From: JANMMJ01 sp964543235
GTDB taxonomy: Bacteria > Pseudomonadota > Alphaproteobacteria > Rhizobiales > Aestuariivirgaceae
Direction: 5' to 3'
Assembly: GCA_964543235.1 (NCBI GenBank)
Contig: CAZIXE010000073.1
Location: 1-18,107 of the forward strand
Length of the DNA: 18,107 nucleotides
The notes under the pieces are model-generated. The model worked only from the letters and a program-made list of their open reading frames with translations. It was not told the origin of the DNA and did not search any database. This document shows positions 5,703-13,029 of this stretch, piece by piece; within the stretch, counting starts at the first letter, position 1; every line of letters begins with the position of its first letter. The translations under genes and the position numbers were made by a program.

Positions 5703-6578
5703 TTACTCCGCTGCCATCAGCGCCGGCTGCAACTGCCCGAGGCTTTCACTGACGTGCCGCGCCAGCGCCTCGACGGCCGAACTCGGCCGCCCGGCCCGGC
5801 GCAGGAGCCCGATGTCGAAGGAGCCGATGGTCGGAAATCCGTCGCGCTCTGTCAGCTGCCGCATGCCTGGCCGCAGGCACAGTTCCGGCACCGCGCCCAC
5901 CGCCAGGCCGGTCATCACCGCGGCATTGAGCGCATTCGAATTCGAGCTTGAATAGGCAATCCGGAACTTGCGGTTGGCCGCTTCGAGCGAGGCCAGCGCC
6001 ATCCGGCGCCATTCGCATTCCGGCATGGCCACCGGCAGCACCTCGAGCAGGTGCACGCTGTGCCGGGTCGAGGTGACCCACACCAGGGGCTCGCTCCGCA
6101 CCACTTCGTTGGAGACAACGTCGCAACCGCAAGTGGCCAGGGCCAGATCGATCTCGCCGCGCTTCACCCGCTCGGCCAGCACGCTGCTGTTCAGGCACTC
6201 GACATCGACGGTCACCAGCGGATGGGTGCGCGAAAACCGCGCCAGGATTTCCGGCAGGAACCGGTCGGCGTAGTCATCGGGGGTGCCGAACCTGACCTTG
6301 CCGGTGAGCTCGGGCTTGGTGAAGGTCGATACCGCCTCGTCATTGATGGCGACGATCCGCCTGGCATACTCGATGAGCCGCTCGCCATCCGCTGTGAACC
6401 GGCTGCTGCGGCCGTCCCGCGCAAACAGGGGCCGGCCGAGCAGCTCTTCAAGCCGCTTCATCTGCATCGAAACCGCCGACTGCGTCTTGTTCACCTGTTC
6501 GGCCGCCCGGGTGAAGTTGCCGGTGTCGGCGATGGCCAGGAAGGTCTTCAAGAGATCGACATCAAGATTGGGGATCAT
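5703..6578 (-). CDS. LysR-family transcriptional regulator (291 aa)
   Basis: The N-terminal winged helix is clear (about residues 6-65: DLLKTFLAIADTGNFTRAA, then TQSAVSMQMKRLEELLGRPL), followed by a LysR substrate-binding domain (about 92-285) starting at GKVRFGTPDDYADRFLP. The opening NLDVDLLKTF and the GTPDDYA pattern resemble the LrhA/HexA-like branch; no ligand can be named. The ATG has only a weak GGAA-type ribosome binding site. It diverges from a DUF1127 gene, and a canonical ATC-N9-GAT LysR site lies just upstream of its own start, suggesting autoregulation and control of that neighbour. The 163 bases between its stop and the upstream end of the toxin-antitoxin promoter hold only a short palindrome without a T-run. 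Confidence 0.92.
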   Translation of the reverse strand: MIPNLDVDLLKTFLAIADTGNFTRAAEQVNKTQSAVSMQMKRLEELLGRPLFARDGRSSRFTADGERLIEYARRIVAINDEAVSTFTKPELTGKVRFGTPDDYADRFLPEILARFSRTHPLVTVDVECLNSSVLAERVKRGEIDLALATCGCDVVSNEVVRSEPLVWVTSTRHSVHLLEVLPVAMPECEWRRMALASLEAANRKFRIAYSSSNSNALNAAVMTGLAVGAVPELCLRPGMRQLTERDGFPTIGSFDIGLLRRAGRPSSAVEALARHVSESLGQLQPALMAAE

Positions 6579-6591
6579 GGGCGAATTCCAT

Positions 6592-6608
6592 CATCACGTT
6601 CTGTGATG
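6592..6608. promoter_or_regulatory. LysR-type operator candidate
   Basis: CATCACGTTCTGTGATG is a perfect 6-5-6 inverted repeat containing ATC-N9-GAT and the T-N11-A core known for LysR regulators. It lies between the LysR -10 element and the LysR ATG, a position that fits autorepression. Confidence 0.6.
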
Positions 6609-6611
6609 GAT

Positions 6612-6641
6612 ACCATAAGACATATTCGTTGGATTTATCAA
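6612..6641 (-). promoter_or_regulatory. Promoter of the LysR gene
   Basis: On the minus strand TTGATA (complement of 6636-6641) and TATGGT (complement of 6612-6617) are 18 bases apart, directly upstream of the palindrome at 6592-6608. Confidence 0.4.
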
Positions 6642-6663
6642 TCGGAATCAGCGAGGGTATGTT

Positions 6664-6678
6664 CATCACATCAGTGAT
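6664..6678. promoter_or_regulatory. Second LysR-type half-similar palindrome
   Basis: CATCACATCAGTGAT repeats the arms of the site at 6592-6608 (ATCAC and GTGAT) but with a 4-base rather than 5-base centre. Their centres are about 71 bases apart. It lies on the DUF1127 side and could be a regulatory or activation site; no convincing promoter for the DUF1127 gene was found beside it. Confidence 0.4.
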
Positions 6679-6745
6679 TTCCATCCGGTTTCGGGTGGCC
6701 CAGCGCGAGAGGAATGGGTCTTCTCGCGGACAGGAGGATCGTGTC

Positions 6746-7003
6746 ATGAGAGATTATGCATTGAGCCGTGCCGTAGCCCTTGGCGAAGACCGGGGCCAGT
6801 CGATTGTCGGGCGTTTTCTCAGGAACTGGAAGGCCCGCCGCCGGGTGACCGCCCTTGAGGAGTATGACGACCATATCCTGCGCGATATCGGCGTCACCCG
6901 TGAGGATGTCCGCTGGGCGTCAAACCTGCCGCTCACCGTCAACGCCGCCTTGGCGCTCGAGCAGCGCGCATTCAAGCGCCGGAGGATTCAGTTTGAAGGC
7001 TGA
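6746..7003 (+). CDS. DUF1127 protein, copy 2 (85 aa)
   Basis: This is a second DUF1127 protein, with the family core around residues 22-52: FLRNWKARRRVTALEEYDD, then HILRDIGVTREDV. Like the first copy (1552-1824) it begins MRDY, has a linker before the core and continues into an L-P-L-T block, so the two are paralogs of one subtype. The ATG at 6746 is preceded by a strong AGGAGGA (6732-6738) at 7 bases; the frame is open further upstream to a TTG at 6629, but that stretch is promoter DNA. It diverges from the LysR gene across 167 bases and ends 3 bases from the convergent DUF937 gene. Confidence 0.88.
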   Translation: MRDYALSRAVALGEDRGQSIVGRFLRNWKARRRVTALEEYDDHILRDIGVTREDVRWASNLPLTVNAALALEQRAFKRRRIQFEG

Positions 7004-7006
7004 CCC

Positions 7007-7897
7007 TCACCGCCGCCTGAGCGACGCCTCGACTGAATTCAAGAGGTCGTCCGCCGCACTCCCGCCCGCCCGGGTCGTGGTGCGGCGGCGGCCGAGCATC
7101 TCATCCAGCGTCTCCCGCCCGCGCCGCGCGGCCTCTTCCTGGGCTTGAGGCGAGAGTCGTCCCGCACCGCCGCCAGCGCCTCCCCCGAAAATATCCCGCA
7201 AGATGTCTTCAATTCCCGGCGGAACGCCCTGGCCCTTGGGGGCCGCCACCACCTTGCCGTTGCCGCCCAGAATCTCTTTGAGCAGGTCTTCCAGACCGCC
7301 CGGCGCCTGACCGCCCTGCGGTGCCGGTGACGCCTGCGGCTGAGACCGCCCGCCCGTCAGGACCTCGCCGAGAATATCGCCGAGCCCGCCACTGCCGGAG
7401 CTGCGCCCGCCGCCACCGAGAATGTCCCCGAGAATGTCGCCAAGCCCGCCATCTTGTGTCTCCCCCGCTGCCTTCCGGCCACCGAACATCTGCTTGGCGA
7501 GCGCCCCCATCACCATGGTGGCGATCACCGGCAACATCTTCTTGAGGATGGCGCTGCCCACCCCGGACAGTTCGCCGGCCTTCATGGCCACGCCGCGGCT
7601 CACATCCTTGGACCCGAACACATGGCCCAGAATGGCGTTGCCGTCATCGACAGCCGCCTCGTACTGCGTGGCGGCAGCATCGTCGAGATAGCGGCGGTGA
7701 TTGCCTCCGAGCAGCGCACCGAGCAGATCGGCAAGCCCGCCACCTGAACCGGCATTGCGGCTGAGGCCCGCTGCCACGACCGGCGCCAACGCCTCGACGG
7801 CAGCCCGCGTCTGGGTGGGGCTGAGCCCGAATTGCTGGCCGAGATTTTCCAGTCCGCGCCCGCCCTGTGACTGGGCCAGAATGTCTGTGAGATCCAT
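7007..7897 (-). CDS. DUF937 protein with repeated G-L-x-D-I-L peptide (296 aa)
   Basis: Residues 1-140 look like a DUF937 domain: a helical start (LTDILAQSQGG), then LSPTQTRAAVEALAPVVAAGL and a hydrophobic segment KMLPVIATMVMGAL (120-133). The rest is Gly/Gln-rich linker carrying a short amphipathic unit: GLADLLGALLGG (54-65), GLGDILGDILGG (151-162), GLGDILGEVLTG (171-182), GLEDLLKEILGG (201-212) and GIEDILRDIFGG (228-239). The C-terminus is Arg-rich. DUF937 has no established function. The repeats suggest self-association or several docking points; this is inference. A GGGAG ribosome binding site (complement of 7905-7909) lies 7 bases before the ATG, 20 bases downstream of the other DUF937 gene, so the two are probably co-transcribed. 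Confidence 0.8.
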   Translation of the reverse strand: MDLTDILAQSQGGRGLENLGQQFGLSPTQTRAAVEALAPVVAAGLSRNAGSGGGLADLLGALLGGNHRRYLDDAAATQYEAAVDDGNAILGHVFGSKDVSRGVAMKAGELSGVGSAILKKMLPVIATMVMGALAKQMFGGRKAAGETQDGGLGDILGDILGGGGRSSGSGGLGDILGEVLTGGRSQPQASPAPQGGQAPGGLEDLLKEILGGNGKVVAAPKGQGVPPGIEDILRDIFGGGAGGGAGRLSPQAQEEAARRGRETLDEMLGRRRTTTRAGGSAADDLLNSVEASLRRR

Positions 7898-7917
7898 GTT
7901 GCTGCTCCCGGTTGAAC

Positions 7918-8571
7918 TTAACGCCCGCTCAGTATGTCTTGGAAAATGCTTTCGAGCGACGGCCGCCGCGTTCGCCGTGTCGTGGTCTTGCGCCGCTTGC
8001 GCCGGTAGCTCGAATAGCCTGTGTAACGCCGCCGCCGTCGCTTGGGCGCGAACTGGCGCGAGACTTCCCTGACCGCCCCCTCGACGACTGCCTTGACGAG
8101 CGTGCCGAGCAGCCCGCCGCTGCTGTCGCTGTCGCTGCCGCTGCCGAGGAACGCTTGGCCGCCCGCCCCATTGGCCCGGGCCAGCGCCGCCAGCACGCTG
8201 GCCGCTGCCAGCGGCATCAGCTTGCCCACTTGCGTCTTGGTGAGTCCCGTGAGGGCGACGCCGGCAGCGGTGGCCCTGGCCTGCGTCCCATAGAGATCCT
8301 TGAGAATCGCCCTGCCGTCAGCCGTGACCTCCTTGTCGGTCATGAGCGCGGGTTCGTCGAGGAACAGATCGCCGTTGCCGTCTTCGAGCAGGTCAAGGAG
8401 CGCCTCGAATGCTGCCTCGTCCTGCACTCGCTCCTTGAGCTTTTCGGCAATCGCCGGCGTCAGTGCAGCAAGCGCCGGCCGCGCCTTGTCGGCCTCAACA
8501 CCGGCGGCTGCGCCCGCGTTGGCGATGAAGCTGCCGTCATGTGCTGCCGCCAGAATTGCCATCAGGCCCAT
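7918..8571 (-). CDS. DUF937-like protein with basic tail (217 aa)
   Basis: It resembles DUF937: a helical N-terminal part with KARPALAALTPAIAEKLK (29-46), a middle segment with TADGRAILKDLYG (83-95), and an apolar stretch KLMPLAAASVLAALA (117-131). After a Ser/Gly/Asp linker the tail (177-203) is dense in Arg and Lys with Tyr, Ser and Thr, and could bind nucleic acid or acidic surfaces. The last 13 residues, SLESIFQDILSGR, match the repeated peptide of the neighbouring DUF937 protein. The segment LEDGNGDLFLDE (62-73) is Asp-rich and could bind a metal. A strong ribosome binding site (complement of 8581-8586) lies inside the end of the MATE gene, whose stop is only 3 bases upstream, so translation is probably coupled. 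Confidence 0.75.
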   Translation of the reverse strand: MGLMAILAAAHDGSFIANAGAAAGVEADKARPALAALTPAIAEKLKERVQDEAAFEALLDLLEDGNGDLFLDEPALMTDKEVTADGRAILKDLYGTQARATAAGVALTGLTKTQVGKLMPLAAASVLAALARANGAGGQAFLGSGSDSDSSGGLLGTLVKAVVEGAVREVSRQFAPKRRRRRYTGYSSYRRKRRKTTTRRTRRPSLESIFQDILSGR

Positions 8572-8574
8572 CGC

Positions 8575-9948
8575 TCAGGTCCTCCTCGCCTTGAGGTTGC
8601 CGGCAATCCTATAGGCACACGCCGTCGAGGCAACCCCGAAGATGACCGAGCCGATCGCCGTACCCACCAGCACGCCCTCGGGACCGCCGGCGATGGCGCC
8701 GTAATAGGCGAAGGGAATCGTGCCCAGTGTCGCCTTTCCCCAGTTGAAGGCGGTCGAGAGGTTTGGCCGGCCGAGATTGTTGAAAGCCGCGCTGGCGACG
8801 AACTGCGCGCCCGTGAAGGCCCAGCTTGCGCCGATGAAGGTGCAGAAGAACACCACGATGTCGACCGTCCGCCCCGCGGCCCGGAACAGTTCGGCGATTT
8901 CGTGGCGGAACAGGAACAGCAGCAGTGACGTGAGGAGCGCGTAAACTGCCGACACCAACAACCCGTCACTGAGCGCCCGCCGCACCCGGGCGAACTGACC
9001 CGCTCCGAAATTCTGGCCGATGATCGGCCCCACCGCCCCTGAGAGCGAGAAGATGATACCGAACGCTACCGGAATGATCCGGCTGATGATCGCCGCAGCC
9101 GCCACCGCCTCGTCGCCGAACGGTGCCACCGCCCGTGTGATGTAGGCGTTGGCGAAGGGGGTCGCGAGTTGCGTCAGCATCGCCGGGATGGCGATGTGGT
9201 TGATGGCCGGCAAGTCGCGGCGGAAGCCGCCCCAGCGGATCGGCACCAGGAAATCGTGGACGCCCTTTACCCCGTGCAGCCCGACCGCGAAGGACGCCGT
9301 GTAGGCGAGCACATTGGCCGCTGCGGCGCCCTGGATGCCCCAGCCGAAGCCGAAGATGAAGATGGGGTCGGCGATGGCCGTCACGATCGCCGAGACCAGC
9401 GTCACATACATGGCCCGCCGCGGATCGCCGAGGCCGCGCAGGATGAAAGCGCAGCACACCGCCCCGGCCAGCATCACGAAGCCCGGCATCAGCGTCCAGA
9501 TGAACAGCCGCGCCAGTCTGAAGGCTTCGCCTTCGGCGCCCAGCAGCTTGAGCAGCCAGCCGATGCTGAGACCGAACACCAGTGTCACCGTGGCCGAGAC
9601 GGCAAGCGAATACGCCAGGGCGCTGCTGGCATATTCCCTTGCCCGTTCGCTCCGGCCCGCCCCCAGTTCGCGCGCCGTCAGCGCCGCCGCAGCGATGCCG
9701 GTGCCGATGCTGAGCGACAGATTGGCGAAGGCGAGCGTGCCCGCATAGCCGATGGCCGCCGTCACCTCGGTCTGGTTGAGCAGCGACAGGAAGAACAGGT
9801 CGGCAAGGTCGACGAGGAACATTGCCATGAGGCCGATCGCGCCAGTGAGCGTCATCACCGCCACATGGCGGATCACCGGTCCGGTGATGAAGGGCGCCTG
9901 CCGGCTGCTGGCGCCGGCCGCGGCGGCTGGCGGACCGGCGCCGTTCAT
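8575..9948 (-). CDS. MATE-family multidrug/toxin exporter (457 aa)
   Basis: This is an inner-membrane cation-coupled exporter of the MATE (NorM/DinF) superfamily. The 457 residues hold about 12 membrane helices in two related halves, beginning with HVAVMTLTGAIGLMAMFLVD and including the family's VGPIIGQNFGAG motif in the second half. Substrate cannot be told from sequence. The ATG at 9948 overlaps the HAD hydrolase stop by 4 bases (ATGA). The frame is open a further 130 codons upstream, but that sequence is antisense-like shadow of the HAD gene and lacks membrane or family character. It is followed 3 bases later by the DUF937-like gene. Confidence 0.9.
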   Translation of the reverse strand: MNGAGPPAAAAGASSRQAPFITGPVIRHVAVMTLTGAIGLMAMFLVDLADLFFLSLLNQTEVTAAIGYAGTLAFANLSLSIGTGIAAAALTARELGAGRSERAREYASSALAYSLAVSATVTLVFGLSIGWLLKLLGAEGEAFRLARLFIWTLMPGFVMLAGAVCCAFILRGLGDPRRAMYVTLVSAIVTAIADPIFIFGFGWGIQGAAAANVLAYTASFAVGLHGVKGVHDFLVPIRWGGFRRDLPAINHIAIPAMLTQLATPFANAYITRAVAPFGDEAVAAAAIISRIIPVAFGIIFSLSGAVGPIIGQNFGAGQFARVRRALSDGLLVSAVYALLTSLLLFLFRHEIAELFRAAGRTVDIVVFFCTFIGASWAFTGAQFVASAAFNNLGRPNLSTAFNWGKATLGTIPFAYYGAIAGGPEGVLVGTAIGSVIFGVASTACAYRIAGNLKARRT

Positions 9949-10568
9949 GACGGCCCGGCCGGCAGATCGCGCGCCACGGCCTCGGCCCTGAGCTTTTCGA
10001 ATGACACGAACTGGCTGGCATCCAGCCCGGCCAGGCGCGCCCCTTCGACGTTCGACTTCTTGTCGTCGATGAACCAGGCTTCGCTTGGAGCCGCCCCCAG
10101 CCGTTGCAGCAGCAATTCGAAGCTTCGCGGATCCGGCTTCTTGGTGCCGAACTCGAACGAGCAGAAGGTGCGCTCTCCGAAGATGCCATGCGCCTCGGGA
10201 AACAATTCGGGCAGCGCCGGCTTCAGCAGCGGGCCGTTGTTGGTGTAGATCAGCGTTTCGTGGGTGCAAGAGATCGCCGCAGCGAGATCGAGCACCTCCC
10301 GCCACGGCTCCATCGCAACCCGCCGCGCCGCGATCCACTCCTCTTGCGAAATCCTGTAGCCGAGTCTTTCCCCGAAACCTGCGAGATAGGCCTCGACTGT
10401 GGGATACGCACCGGAATCGGCGGCATCCTCGAAACCCGAATCCCAGATCGCCGCGCGGATGTCGCGCGGCGTCTTGCCCGACAGCCGCGACAATGCCCTG
10501 AGCCGCTTGCCCAGGTCATAGTGGCAGAGCACGTCGTCCATGTCGAAGATCACGAAGCGCAAGGCCAT
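9945..10568 (-). CDS. HAD-superfamily hydrolase, subfamily IA (207 aa)
   Basis: The four HAD motifs are present: DMDDV (residues 9-13, nucleophile D9 and acid D11), T109 in IYTNNG, a lysine at 143/144 in GTKKPDP, and D168/D169 in FIDDKKSN. A helical cap lies between motifs I and II. Such enzymes hydrolyse small phosphate esters; the substrate is unknown. The start at 10568 gives the expected N-terminus MALRFVIFDMD; the frame is open upstream but overlaps tldD. It lies 16 bases after tldD and overlaps the MATE start by 4 bases, so it is part of the same operon. Confidence 0.88.
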   Translation of the reverse strand: MALRFVIFDMDDVLCHYDLGKRLRALSRLSGKTPRDIRAAIWDSGFEDAADSGAYPTVEAYLAGFGERLGYRISQEEWIAARRVAMEPWREVLDLAAAISCTHETLIYTNNGPLLKPALPELFPEAHGIFGERTFCSFEFGTKKPDPRSFELLLQRLGAAPSEAWFIDDKKSNVEGARLAGLDASQFVSFEKLRAEAVARDLPAGPS

Positions 10569-10584
10569 CGGCTGAGGCCGCCGC

Positions 10585-12000
10585 TCAGGCCACCGTACCG
10601 CCCACCGTGATGCGGTCGAGCCTGAGCGTCGGCTGCCCGACTCCCACGGGCACCCCCTGGCCCTGCTTGCCGCATGTGCCGATGCCGGTGTCGAGCGCCA
10701 TGTCGTTGCCGACCATCGCAATACGGGTCAGCGCATCGGCACCCGATCCGATGATCGTGGCACCCTTGACCGGCGCCGTAACCTTGCCGTCCTCGATGAG
10801 ATAGGCCTCGGTGCAGGAGAACACGAACTTGCCGGACGTGATATCGACCTGGCCGCCGCCGAAGGAAACGGCATGCAGGCCGCGCTTGATTGATGCGAGA
10901 ATCTCGCGGGGGTCCTTGTCGCCCGACAGCATGTAGGTGTTGGTCATGCGCGGCATCGGGATATGGGCATAGGATTGTCGCCGCCCGTTACCCGTGGGCT
11001 TTGCCCCCATCAGCCGTGCATTGAGCCGATCCTGCATGTAACCGACCAGGATGCCGTCCTCGATCAGCGTCGTGCACTGCGATGGCGTACCCTCGTCATC
11101 GATGCTGAGCGAGCCGCGCCGCTCCGGCAATGTGCCGTCGTCGACGACCGTGACGCCCGGCGCCGCGATGCGCTGGCCCATGAGCCCCGCGAAGGCGGAA
11201 GTCCCCTTGCGGTTGAAGTCGCCTTCGAGCCCGTGGCCGATTGCTTCGTGCAAAAGGATTCCGGGCCAGCCTGGTCCCAGAAGGACGTCCATCTCGCCGG
11301 CCGGTGCAGGTCTCGCTTCGAGCGCCACCAGGCTCTGCCTGAGCGCCTCCTTGACCGCGTCCTGCCAGACCTCGTCGCGGACATATTCCAGGACCGCGCC
11401 ACGGCCTCCGAGCCCGTGTGAACCGGTGCCCTGCTGCTTGCCGTCGTCCGTCACGATGGACACATTGAACCTCACCAGCGGCCTGATATCGCGATAGGTC
11501 TGCCCGTCGCTTCGGATGATTTCGACGGCCTGCCAGTCGCCGGCGATTGATACCGACACCTGCTTGACCCTCGGATCGAGACTGCGGGCCAGCGCGTCGG
11601 CCCGCTCCAGGAGCTTGACCTTCTCGGCAAAGGCGATAGCCCCGGTGGGGTTTGCTGTGCCATAGAGCTGCCGGTTGGACCGCGCCGGCGCGACCGCCAT
11701 CGTGCCGGAATGGCCGCGCGTGACTTGCAAGCACACTTCTGCCGCCCGTTTCAGCGCCTCAGCGGAAACTTCGGAGGCATGGGCATAGGCGGCCGTCTCC
11801 CCCGCCACAGCCCGCATGCCGAAGCCTTCGGACTGATCGAAACTCGCGGACTTGAGGCGGCCATCGTCGAAGACCAGAGTCTCGGTCTGCCGCTCTTCGA
11901 GGAACAACTCGCCGTCATCGGCGCCATGCAGCGCCTGTGACAGCGTTGCCAATGCAGCCTCGCGCGCCAGCCCGCGCCGCTCAAGCAGAGAGAGTGTCAT
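10585..12000 (-). CDS. tldD: Metalloprotease TldD (471 aa)
   Basis: TldD acts with TldE/PmbA as a zinc-dependent protease of unfolded peptides, known for processing microcin B17 and degrading the antitoxin CcdA. The zinc site HEAIGH (residues 251-256: H251, E252, H256) is intact, as is the conserved cysteine in GTCGKQGQGVPVG (C443). Length is normal. The ATG at 12000 has AGGAG (complement of 12006-12010) 5 bases upstream. The partner tldE is not in this window. It lies 75 bases after ialB, with no clear terminator between, and leads into the HAD, MATE and DUF937 genes. Its position beside the cox operon is a usual one in rhizobial-type genomes. Confidence 0.95.
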   Translation of the reverse strand: MTLSLLERRGLAREAALATLSQALHGADDGELFLEERQTETLVFDDGRLKSASFDQSEGFGMRAVAGETAAYAHASEVSAEALKRAAEVCLQVTRGHSGTMAVAPARSNRQLYGTANPTGAIAFAEKVKLLERADALARSLDPRVKQVSVSIAGDWQAVEIIRSDGQTYRDIRPLVRFNVSIVTDDGKQQGTGSHGLGGRGAVLEYVRDEVWQDAVKEALRQSLVALEARPAPAGEMDVLLGPGWPGILLHEAIGHGLEGDFNRKGTSAFAGLMGQRIAAPGVTVVDDGTLPERRGSLSIDDEGTPSQCTTLIEDGILVGYMQDRLNARLMGAKPTGNGRRQSYAHIPMPRMTNTYMLSGDKDPREILASIKRGLHAVSFGGGQVDITSGKFVFSCTEAYLIEDGKVTAPVKGATIIGSGADALTRIAMVGNDMALDTGIGTCGKQGQGVPVGVGQPTLRLDRITVGGTVA

Positions 12001-12075
12001 GGAGGCTCCTGTCAGCTTTCCGCATCGGCACAAAGATAGGTGCCGCCCGCCGTTTCGGCTAGACAGTAATTGCGT

Positions 12076-12705
12076 TCAGAGCTTGTTGAGGGCTTCGAAG
12101 GCCGCCGAGAATCCAGACAGCGAAATCTTCATTGGCAGGCCCAGCCCGGGCGCCTCGTAGATAATGAAGTTCGCGGCATTGCCTTTGCGCATCTTCTCGA
12201 TGGTGGTGGCCTGGGCTTCGGCAAAAGCAATGCACACTTGCGGCAGGCAGCGCGTGAACGGCACCCGTCCGATTGCCGCGCCGTCGATCTCGAGAGCCAC
12301 CCCGGTGGGCAGGAATACGCCGATCGGCGCCATCACCCGCATCATCACCAGGTCCTTGTCGTTCTGCCGGGTCTTGACCAGCACCAGCGTGAGGCCGACT
12401 TTGGGGTTCTTTTCGTTGCGTGCGGTTTGCACCATGCCGCACTGCTTCTTGCTGTCATTGCCGGTAGCCGGCTGGTCGTCCGGCGTGTTTTCGCATTGCA
12501 GCTTCCAGTCGCCGTGGGTCGAAATCACCTCGGGAACCGGCAAATTGGCGGTGCTGTTCTGGGCGGGGGCCTGCACTTGACCGGCCCGGGGTCCGAAATT
12601 GTTCTTCTTCGGTGCCTGTGCCTCTTGGGCGAGAGCGGGCAGCGATAGCACCGCCATCAGCGCGCCGGCGATCACGGACAACCGCGCCAGTTTTCGGACC
12701 GTCAC
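12076..12705 (-). CDS. Invasion-associated locus B (IalB) family protein (209 aa)
   Basis: This is a secreted protein of the IalB family, named from a Bartonella protein needed for erythrocyte entry but widespread in free-living alphaproteobacteria, where the role is unknown. The chosen start is the GTG at 12705, which follows AAAGGTGAT (complement of about 12714-12722) at good spacing and yields a clean signal peptide, TVRKLARLSVIAGALMAVL then SLPALA, with cleavage after A26. An ATG at 12747 would add 14 residues that spoil it. The mature domain begins near HGDWKLQCEN and has the four family cysteines (WKLQC, KKQC, TRC and QVC). It diverges from coxB and precedes tldD. Confidence 0.88.
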   Translation of the reverse strand: MTVRKLARLSVIAGALMAVLSLPALAQEAQAPKKNNFGPRAGQVQAPAQNSTANLPVPEVISTHGDWKLQCENTPDDQPATGNDSKKQCGMVQTARNEKNPKVGLTLVLVKTRQNDKDLVMMRVMAPIGVFLPTGVALEIDGAAIGRVPFTRCLPQVCIAFAEAQATTIEKMRKGNAANFIIYEAPGLGLPMKISLSGFSAAFEALNKL

Positions 12706-13029
12706 AACCACGATATCACCTTTTCCCCAACAACCGCCGGATGGCATCGGCTCTTAGCGCCGCAGGCGGAAGAGCACAATACCGGCGCCACCCTGGCGAT
12801 GCTGTGCCGCGTGTCGGCCGGTGCCGCGCTCTTCACCGACAATTGGGGCGGAATTCCGGCCCTTGGCGCTGCAGCATTGCCACGACGTTTTGCCGCGCCC
12901 CGGCGAGTTGCGGCTATCATTCGAATGTGGTTCACAATTCCCGCAACACCGGCGTTTGCGAGAGTCGCCGGATCCGCAGCCCGCAGTTGCGGAACAGCCA
13001 GGAAACAAGACGAACCAAAAGGGGCGAGA
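12706..13029. other. Spacer between ialB and coxB
   Basis: This 324-base stretch separates divergent genes and should contain both promoters. Frames on both strands are open across parts of it, including 77 codons in frame ahead of coxB, but none shows family likeness, and the coxB signal peptide starts at 13030. Apart from the weak promoter at 12890-12919 and the ialB ribosome binding site at its left end, I see no convincing structured element. Confidence 0.5.
12890..12919 (+). promoter_or_regulatory. Possible cox operon promoter
   Basis: TTGCCG (12890-12895), 18 bases, CTATCA (12914-12919) is the best promoter-like match in the spacer. It is weak and would give a leader of about 100 bases. 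Confidence 0.25.

Noticed and set aside
12799..13029. An upstream extension of coxB by 77 in-frame codons
   Set aside because: It would bury the signal peptide that begins at 13030, and a ribosome binding site stands right before 13030.
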